A stretch of DNA of 64,000 bases from Lanius collurio (taxonomy: Eukaryota; Chordata; Aves; Passeriformes; Laniidae). The notes beneath the pieces are model-generated. The model was given only the letters and a program-made list of their open reading frames with translations, was not told the origin of the DNA and did no database searches. A program made the position numbers and the translations under genes. Below, in pieces: positions 55,901 through 64,000 of the stretch. Numbering within the stretch: the first letter of the stretch is position 1; each line of letters starts with the position of its first letter. The DNA lies in the NCBI GenBank assembly GCA_020086605.1, contig JACBWW010000020.1, forward strand, positions 16,336,776 to 16,400,775, written 5' to 3'.

Positions 55901-56566
55901 ACTTTTTTCGTTTTTATAAATACAACAAACTGAAGACATATGACTCAATTACGTCATCCTTATCAATCACCTCCTGCTGTCCTGTCATGAAGTTGCTGTG
56001 CTTACGATGGCACAGTGAGAGGCAGCTCCCAGCCCGAGACCCTGCATTGAAGCATGTGTGAGAGGGTGATGTGAGGACAGACGGGTTGTCTGAACCAAGA
56101 GCAGCATCCTTGCTTCGGTGGTTCAATTCAGACAAGGAATCCTCCTAGAAACTCTCGTTTCAGGTCATTTAAAAGATCAAAGTGGGCAGTTTTTGTAGGC
56201 ATAATAATAGGTTTGAGGCACAAAAATAATGCCCCTCCTGTGAAATACACTGTCCAAGGGTGACTGATTTGCTTCAAAGGAGCACTTGGAGCTTGTCAGA
56301 ACTAAGACATAGTGTTAGCATCTGGTAACTCCGCAGAGACAAGCATCTACTTATCCCCTCTCTCAGAGAGCAAAGGGTGCAAGAACTTTACAACACTGAA
56401 ACAACTGCAGCCTAAGAAAAGATAAATATATACATACAAAATCTCACATGTGAACTGAGCAGAAGATAGCTCTCAGCCTGGCTATGCCAAGTTGCACCAC
56501 CACACAGGACTACAAAAATCCTGGTTTTTAAAGGGTCATTTCACACGGCAGCATTCAATAAGAGGG

Positions 56567-56584
56567 AAAAAAAAAAAAAAAAAA
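56567..56584. repeat. Poly-A run (A18; U18 in the FRYL transcript)
   Basis: Eighteen A beginning 59 nt downstream, in sense direction, of the exon 1 donor. Probably a simple repeat. Confidence 0.9.
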
Positions 56585-56643
56585 GGTAAGATATCTCCTA
56601 CGCTGCTGTGGTGCTGTGGTTCCCGGTGCAGCAACATACTTAC

Positions 56644-56719
56644 TGCTGCTGCCGCTCCAAGATTTCAGCAGAGACTTAATGCTGATCTCGAAGAAGAGGG
56701 AGTCCTGCAGGCTGAGCAT
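56644..56719 (-). CDS. FRYL: FRYL exon 1, alternative first coding exon (long N-terminus)
   Basis: This exon encodes residues 1-25 and one extra base. The ATG at 56719 has an A at -3 (CGCACCATGC), a good Kozak context, and lies in a CpG island. The peptide contains FFEISIKSLLKSWS, which closely resembles the N-terminus of the paralogue FRY as I remember it. It ends at a perfect donor (GTAAGT, 56643-56638). The leftover A joins CC of exon 2 to make ACC (Thr) and keeps the frame through to the canonical exon 2 Met. The sequence upstream of the ATG is open in the same frame as far as the assembly gap, so an earlier start cannot be excluded. Expression of this exon is inferred, not shown. Confidence 0.85.
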
Positions 56720-56854
56720 GGTGCGGGCAGGGCGGAGCGGGGCGCCGGCCGCGCCGCCGCCTCCGCCAGCAGCCGCGGGAGGGACGTGCCGGTGCCGCCG
56801 TGACGCAGGGCCCGGAGGGCGGCGGGCGGCTCCGGCCGGGAGCGACCCCTCCTC
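56700..56854. promoter_or_regulatory. CpG island / likely FRYL alternative promoter (truncated by gap)
   Basis: Between the exon 1 ATG and the gap, about 24 CpG dinucleotides occur in roughly 136 bp of very GC-rich DNA. The surrounding 60 kb is AT-rich and CpG-poor. GC-rich boxes (CCGCCC-like) and one CRE-half-site-like TGACG (near 56811) are visible. No TATA box is seen. A CpG island overlapping a first coding exon is the usual vertebrate promoter arrangement. The transcription start is probably here or in the missing sequence. Confidence 0.75.
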
Positions 56855-57253
56855 NNNNNNNNNNNNNNNNNNNNNNNNNNNNNNNNNNNNNNNNNNNNNN
56901 NNNNNNNNNNNNNNNNNNNNNNNNNNNNNNNNNNNNNNNNNNNNNNNNNNNNNNNNNNNNNNNNNNNNNNNNNNNNNNNNNNNNNNNNNNNNNNNNNNNN
57001 NNNNNNNNNNNNNNNNNNNNNNNNNNNNNNNNNNNNNNNNNNNNNNNNNNNNNNNNNNNNNNNNNNNNNNNNNNNNNNNNNNNNNNNNNNNNNNNNNNNN
57101 NNNNNNNNNNNNNNNNNNNNNNNNNNNNNNNNNNNNNNNNNNNNNNNNNNNNNNNNNNNNNNNNNNNNNNNNNNNNNNNNNNNNNNNNNNNNNNNNNNNN
57201 NNNNNNNNNNNNNNNNNNNNNNNNNNNNNNNNNNNNNNNNNNNNNNNNNNNNN
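56855..57253. other. Assembly gap (399 N)
   Basis: An unbroken run of N. The left edge is extremely GC-rich and the right edge is AT-rich, so the gap probably hides the rest of the CpG island and the FRYL 5' UTR or promoter. Any open frame running across it is an artefact of the Ns. Confidence 0.99.
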
Positions 57254-60111
57254 AATTTCAAAGAAATGAGAACTGTATGTACCAAGAGTATAAGCTTTCC
57301 CTTCTAAAGATTTCAGTAGATGCATTAAAGACTAGGAATATACAATACTTGGAACAAAAATATTTTGGAAAGAAAAATGTTCTTTTAATACTACATGCAC
57401 ACACATAGCAACTTTGATTAAATTAACATCATTAATTAATTAGATTTTAAAATGGTTTATACCAAATATTTCACATCCCTCCCTTTCACCCAAGAAAGGA
57501 GAAAACAAATTACCAGTCCAAGTCCATTTAACAAGTGGAACAATGGGTCTGTCAATATCTCAGACCTATCATACAAGCACCAGTGTCATAAGAGTTATCT
57601 TACTGTACAACTGTGCACAGGCCTTATAACATTTCTTCCTCCTCACAGCTCAATTTAACTGCTTTTATAACCAAAGGTGTATGGATAAGAACGACTCCCC
57701 TAGCAGACTTTTTGGTTGTGGTTTTCCTTTGAAATGAGTTAATGTAACAACCTACCAAATACTAGAATAAACTGGGCTACAGAAGATTTTGGTATAAACC
57801 ACAAAGTTCAAAATGTAACCTTTTATTCTTAATCAAAACAAGAACAGTAGAAAAAGGAAAGAAAAACTAAGGATCACAAGCCTCTGAACCTTGGACAAGC
57901 ACAGACAAGGCTAATTCATTGAGAAGAACCCAACAAAACTCATCATGTAGAGTTACAAGATATCACTATCTTGTATTTCTAGAACTGTGTTAGAAAAATG
58001 TAATTTACAGCATGGATTTTTTCCAGTTCCTCATTCACAGAGAGGAAAATGAAACTGTCTTCTGGAAAGTACACTGTGCCTAAAATGGAGAGCAATAAGT
58101 ATGACCACTATAAATACCTATTACTGAGTACTTATAAGAGAAGACTTCCATAAGATTAATATTTTACTATTTTAGATAAAATGGAAAATAAAGCACTTGC
58201 ATAGAAATATAAGCAAATAGCTTTGATCTGGAGCTGGTTCACGTAAGAAAAAAAATCCAGAAAGAAAATACGAAATTGAGGATTTGCGTATACTTTTATT
58301 AATAGGCTGAACATTACACAATTTCAATAACTACACAGATTATATACTGATCCCAGTATCTGTATGCCTTTTGATTCTGGATCAATTTCACTCCTAAAGG
58401 GAGCAGACTACTATAAAGTCTATCTTTCTCAACAAGGTGAGGTATTCATGAATAAGCACACCGGTATCAGTAAGCTCTTAAAAGAACATGACTAGAATTG
58501 GATTGTAAAAGCAGTAAAGCAGAAGTGCTCAATCTGCAGATGCAACCTGTTTGTACTCTACTAAAATGATGTTAAAAATGATCAATCCAAGTGCTCAGTC
58601 CACACCATGCTTTCTGCTCAGATGTGAAAAACTCTAAGTAAAGAGGATGGCTAGAAGCAAATTGTTCAAGCTGCTTCAGTGACCTAAGTCAGCAGACTCC
58701 AGGCTGCAAATAATCACAAGATCCACGCACTGTAAGCCCAGCTGCTCCAGGAAGTATTAGACAGTGCATTTGTGGTACCATTCATCCATAGCACGCTTGA
58801 CCTGTACAAGCAAAGTCTATTCAGCACTTCAACACACATCTTTTAGACGGAATATTCAGTACATGTACAGTAAGCCCAGTCACACGACAGGTAAGATTTG
58901 CCTTGAGAGTTTTCATAGCTAGAGGACCAAAGCAATGTAAGAGATCAAAAACTATTGTACTGTAGATAATACAGATAACAGAACTTTATTTCTAGAACTG
59001 GGTATTTAATAAAAACATTTCTAAAAGGATCATTATCTTTTGCGGTGCTCCACAATTATCCATAGTAGGATCAATACATTTACCACCAATGTGTATGCAA
59101 AGGCTATTTGCACAGCTTTGCTTTAATTCAAGTAACATCATGCCATTTTCTAGGAGCTGCCCAGAGACATTGCTGGCAACTATTTTGAATAACGTACATA
59201 AAGTAAGTGCCATATGCATAATAAGGGCTGCTTCAGTAACTGCCAGAGATTTGGCCTGTGGCAAACACTGATATGCAATACCAAAAAAAAAATTAATATG
59301 ATTCACACAATGTTGTTTTTGCTTCACCTCTACAGACGGAAAAGGTAAGGGGGGGGCTTCGTGACTAAAGATATTGCTGTATATATTATCTGAAAAGAGC
59401 AATATTTAACTTTAAAAAGTTTCCTTTTAAATGACAAAGAAATAACACTTTATAAGTCATTAATTTATTTTTCACAGGGAGCATGACAGATTTTTAGCTT
59501 CATTTCCTTTCCCCCCCGCCCTTCATTTGAAGTGCTATTCCCCAGTTCTGCAATAGTTTCATTTCTCTAGGAGCACATTCATAACACACTACCTCCTTCT
59601 CTCAAACCCCCAGTGCAGCTCTTGTTTTTTTCTATTGGAATGGTGGAGATAACAGAATATGATTTTTCTACTTATCCCTCTACAGAATAACTTAGATTAT
59701 TTTGAACAAATCATTCTGGCACTAACAATCAATTTAAAAATCACAGCTAAAGGCATTTTCAGTTACAAAAAACATGTAGCTACTCTTGCTTCCAGAAGTT
59801 TCTTTACAGTTTTCAGATCTACTACACTCATCTTCAGGATGATACAGACTGACTGAAAATGCATTCACACAAAGAACTACAAATAATATTTCCCATTTAA
59901 AGTAAATTATGAATTTTTCAGCTAGTTCTGGAAGGACACTGAAGATGCACAGCTTTCTTCAAGAACATAGTCTTTGAATAAGATCAAAGAGGCTACAGTT
60001 AATATTTAACTTTTCATTAAGTTAACAGTATCTAGATTGAATAGTAAATCTGCTCTAAAAGAAAAAAAAAAAAAGAGAAGAAAAAAAAAAGAGAAAGAAT
60101 CCCCCCCAACA

Positions 60112-60146
60112 TTAATTACTCTTTCTCTTCAAGAAAGAGTAATTAA
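60112..60146. repeat. Perfect inverted repeat, 14-bp arms, 7-nt loop
   Basis: TTAATTACTCTTTC (60112-60125) pairs with GAAAGAGTAATTAA (60133-60146) around loop TCTTCAA. It follows a purine-rich run (60061-60099) and C7. Confidence 0.95.
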
Positions 60147-63100
60147 ATCCTGAAAAATAATTTTCAAGGTAGTTTAACAATAGTTTTAAGAATTTTGTAA
60201 GCATTTATACTAAACAGATATCCGGCCCTTCCTGAAAATCTAGCTTTCCAGATCAGCAAACATCATAAGACTACAAGGAAACAAATCAGTAATAAAAAGG
60301 AGAAACATTTCAAAAACCACAATAGGCAGTTCTGAAATGATATTTAACCAAGCTCCCTCCAAGAGGAAATGAGACCAGTAAAATGATACACAAGCCTAAA
60401 GCTGCTACCATATCTCTTAAGTCTGAGAAATCCAAGTTTCTCAAATGTCACAAGCAGCCCAGTAATTAAAATTCTAGAAAACAGAGTGATTTACGCCTTT
60501 CTCAGATGCTAAATTTCCATCTTCAATGACTGCAAATAAAACTTAAAAGTTTAAAGCGTAACTAAGATGGTTCTATGTCAGACAACGTGAAATAACAGCC
60601 TTAAGGTCCAATTCTGTATTGTGTCAGCCTCCTTACTGTGCTTCAGAGCTAGCATACCAATGCACTGGGTTTGGGGACCCAGCCCTTGGTTTTCACCAAC
60701 CTTTTAAATGGAACCTGGAAACAGTTACAGAGCTGCACAGAAAATCCCTGCTTAGTTGCTGGGCATTTAAATGGATAGAGTAAGGAAAGGCTTAACTCTG
60801 TTACCCTACAAGGCCTCAAGACAACTGCTACAAATCAGTTATGTTTCTATTTTTGTTGTTCCTCCCAAGCTGCCGGATGTCTGTGCCACTTTTACGGGAA
60901 ATATCATATTTGCATTATGCAAGGATCAGTTATTCTATCCCTATAGAGAGCACAGGGGGGGAGAAAACCACTGAGAGTTTATGATTCATCTGGGAAAACA
61001 ACAAAGAAGAAAAAGTTAAAGAAAAGACTTACCTATAGGGATAAACTCAGCATAGAAGCTGCAATCTGTTAAGCCTCATAAGTGCAACAGTACTTTGGCA
61101 GAAAATATTCTTGGATGCAGATTACCCCTAAACTCACACAGCGGCTGAAGTTCCTTGTGTATGTGCTTGTCCTGTGCCTAGAGGTGAATTCCTCTGCCAT
61201 AAGCAAAGCTGAATGTTTGCTCCTGAGCCACTATCCCTGCAGTTCATTCCTGTTCATACATTATACTGTGGAGCCCTGCAAAATTCAGACATACCTCCGG
61301 TTCAGCCACTTCTGCCACAGGGCACCAATAGCAGGCAGAGGGATGAGGAACAGCAGTTACAAGAGGGAACTACTACAGGTGTCTCTACAAAACCTCCTTA
61401 CAATCATAAGCCTACCAACTTACTCCACCACAGCTTAAATCCCTATGTAGGCGGCAGCTCTGCACGCATAGTATAAGGACTTGGACAGCTGTACTTAAGA
61501 GTCAGGAAAAGGAAAGCAAAAAGGGGCTAGACAAGGACACACAATTTTCTCTTGAGGTTTCAACTCCTGAAATTGCCTTTCCTGATGTTTCAGTTGCACG
61601 GGGCAGGAGCATATGGAGGTCCATCACCCAATACCAGAAATAAATGTAGTAATTACACTAACATGGCATTCTTCACAGTAGAACCAAACTAGCATATTTC
61701 TTCACTTCAAAGCCAGTAAATATTTGCAGTGCCTTTTTTAGTGCTTTAGTTACCAGGATTTAAACACTTAAGTGCTTTTAATGCTAAATTTTGCAGGTTT
61801 CCCATCTCTAGGAAACAACACATATTCTCGTAGCAACAAAATAGAAATGCTTTTAAGATTTAAAAAGGCAATCAAAAGGCAAAATACACATTGCTTTGCA
61901 AATCAGAAATAACAGCATTCATATGGAGTGTTATTTCTGAACCTTTATCTTGAGCAAGCATGCTGTTATGCTAAAGAGAAGCAAGAAAAGAAACACAAAT
62001 ATCAGAAAGGGAGAGAACCAGAAGCAGTAACAAACCCAAGGGCAGCTAAACGTAACAGATACTAAACACCTAACACACACTAAGACTTTGCAAGGCCACA
62101 CGTGTCTGGAAGTTGTGCAAATAGCCCACAACACAAAGTTCCTTAAAGTGCCTTAGCTGGGGGACTACAAAATAGCCTCTGCCAGTAGCTGCACACGGGG
62201 CAGCAGCTGCAAAGCCCAGCACTCCACATGAACCACGTCAGGCAGCTCTGCATCCACACACCTGCATCCAGTACAGCACATCAAAGGAAAGGGATGGTGT
62301 CATGCCACTGCAAGCCCTATTAAGTAATGAAAAATGAAGAACAGAAATCAGGTGGTAAAAACATGTTCACATAAAATGGACAATATGTTTCAGCTTTTTC
62401 CATTCATTCAACTGGCTCTCACTATTTGTCAGTTATTACCTGTTGATACAGCCTTTGCATACTGTTCATTTCTCCCAGTAACTGATATGAACATGTTAAT
62501 TATCCAAATATACAATGTACTTATAAATATCTATGGTATAACTTCCTCAACATCTGGACAAATTAACCTACTCAGTTCTGCACAGCTCCTTCCATGAAAC
62601 AGGAATTTAGGAAAGCTCAATCAACAAAGAAAAAACTGTTTTAAATTAACTCTAATAAACTGAAAACAACATACTAGATAAATACAGTATTTTTATAAAA
62701 GCTTTGACTTTCTTTTATGTGTATTACTTACAGGTTTTCCTTTTTAAAGTTAGAAAATACTTTGAAATTAAAAACATCCTTCCTTCAGTAAGTCATCCTC
62801 TCAAAGAAGTAACTGAGACAAAGGTCACATCAGTGCATTTTTAAGAGATGCCAAGCATCACCAGACAGTTTTGAGTCAGTCTCTAATATGACCGTGCAAC
62901 AGCATCCTGATGTTTAGAGCACCTGAAGCTTATACTGACATACTGGTCCTGTCAACAAGCATTTAAGGCCTCCCAAGAAATCAGGCTCCAGAAGATATCT
63001 GTCACTACAGACCTCATTGGTACTAATCAGCTAAAGAACTATTACTATTTATGTAGTATCTCCTTATGAGGCATATTGCACAGCTCATGAAGTGAGGATA

Positions 63101-63285
63101 CACCAAGTCCTGAAAATCCAGAATATATCATGAAAAACTGCTGCAGACAAACTTAATCTCTTCAGAAGTTACCACTGCTAAAGTTACATGGCTTTCTGAA
63201 AGTTTTACCTGTCTCTTCAAAACATAGTATATTTAGATTTCTCATAACAAAATCTTTCTTTTATAAATAAACACAAACATCAAAA

Positions 63286-63336
63286 ATTTACAAGCATGAG
63301 TAGAGAACCCTCTTATTTACAAGCATGAGTAGAGAA
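63286..63336. repeat. 22-bp direct repeat, two copies 29 bp apart
   Basis: ATTTACAAGCATGAGTAGAG followed by AA occurs at 63286-63307 and again at 63315-63336, separated by CCCTCTT. Confidence 0.95.
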
Positions 63337-64000
63337 AGTGGGTCTTTGCTTGATGGGACTTTTTAGAACCTGGCTGGAGAACAAGATGCATGTCAAGTGA
63401 AACAACCAATGCTGCTAACACTACTTCCCAAATCACAGCTATTCTTCAATAGCATTTACTACCTGAGAGAATATATTCTTACTGGAAGAGCAACTAGAGG
63501 CTATTCACTGCTAAATTAGACACACAAAGAATGACATTTATTCAAAGTGGAAAGGCTTTCCAAAGTAGCCCTTGATTAAGAGGAAGCAGTTGAAATTCTT
63601 TTTCCTTCAGTTTGGATCCCCACAACACAGGAAGACATATAAAGTTAGAACTCACAGGGTAAGAATCATCCTGTTATTAAAGAGCTTAGAACAAAAGCAA
63701 CTAGAAACATCGAAGTTTACAAACTAAGACATGAAACAATTAGCAAATGCAGCCAACAGAAACTATCAGTAGTCATCAAGAATAAAAATTACTGGAAAAC
63801 GTCCTGACTTTTCCACTTAAAATTCACATTTTCATTAGAAACAGAAAAATCATCCCTGAAGGAGACCAAGACTCATCTGATCACCTACAAACAAAAACTT
63901 TTCCATTTGAAACATAGACTTCGTTATCAAGTGAAAATTTAAAAACTATTTAACAATGTTCCGATTCTAATCTTTCTGTAACTTTAATCTGAATTGCTGA

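Larger units (their letters stand above)
31813..56643 (-). other. FRYL: FRYL intron 1 (24.8 kb, between the alternative first exon and exon 2)
   Basis: AT-rich noncoding DNA with no exon I can assign to a known gene. It holds two perfect hairpin sequences (34131-34163 and 34163-34176), a tandem 14-mer (35027-35054), a 9-bp minisatellite (43897-43941), poly-A runs (44091-44104, 46920-46943, 56567-56584), an exon-like segment with polyadenylation signals (about 40720-41004) and a long open frame next to it (40068-40670). No clear transposon was recognised in it. Confidence 0.8.
57254..64000. other. Upstream flank of the FRYL CpG island; no assignable gene
   Basis: AT-rich sequence with no exon matching a gene I know. 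It contains a 14-bp-arm hairpin (60112-60146), a purine-rich low-complexity run (60061-60099), a 22-bp direct repeat (63286-63336), and a minus-strand open frame ending beside a polyadenylation hexamer (58992-59402). It may be intergenic or a further 5' intron of FRYL, since FRYL transcripts in mammals have distant noncoding first exons. Confidence 0.7.

Noticed and set aside
56555..57408. Long open frames of about 200 to 256 residues spanning the gap on both strands
   Set aside because: Most of their length is N; only 56644-56719 on the minus strand is supported as coding.

Overview
This is a vertebrate nuclear window, most likely avian. It is AT-rich and intron-dominated, with GT-AG splice junctions. 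The only clear transposable element is a 5'-truncated CR1 LINE, the typical bird/reptile retrotransposon, at about 16.85-17.17 kb. No bacterial, phage or CRISPR features are present. The species cannot be fixed from the sequence alone.

One gene explains all confidently coding sequence: the 5' part of FRYL (FRY-like transcription coactivator), a Furry/Mor2/Tao3-family scaffold of about 3,000 residues, on the minus strand. I placed 21 coding exons by walking from acceptor to donor. Every junction keeps the frame, giving 819 uninterrupted codons plus one base. The gene runs off the left edge. The exons lie at 1-85, 174-359, 989-1226, 2425-2532, 2778-2910, 3589-3760, 4411-4497, 5510-5618, 6260-6363, 9613-9657 (a 45-nt microexon), 12145-12246, 13640-13738, 17286-17378, 18209-18377, 18835-18915, 19405-19484, 20034-20130, 20587-20726, 25149-25202, 31613-31812 and 56644-56719. 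FRYL is preferred over its paralogue FRY because the second exon carries the FRYL-type start MSNITIDPDVKPGEY.

Two N-termini are encoded. The short form starts at 31732 inside exon 2. The long form starts at 56719 in a first exon inside a CpG island. That exon encodes FFEISIKSLLKSWS, which resembles the N-terminus of FRY as I remember it, and it splices in frame across a 24.8 kb intron to add 52 residues. The island runs into a 399-N assembly gap (56855-57253), so the promoter is partly missing.

Right of the gap (57254-64000) I see AT-rich sequence with no convincing exon. It may be intergenic or a further 5' intron of FRYL. The points most worth a second look are the alternative first exon, the microexon, an exon-like segment with polyadenylation signals inside intron 1 (about 40.72-41.0 kb), a U17 run just after the exon 2 donor, and several perfect inverted repeats, three of which have 7-nt loops.
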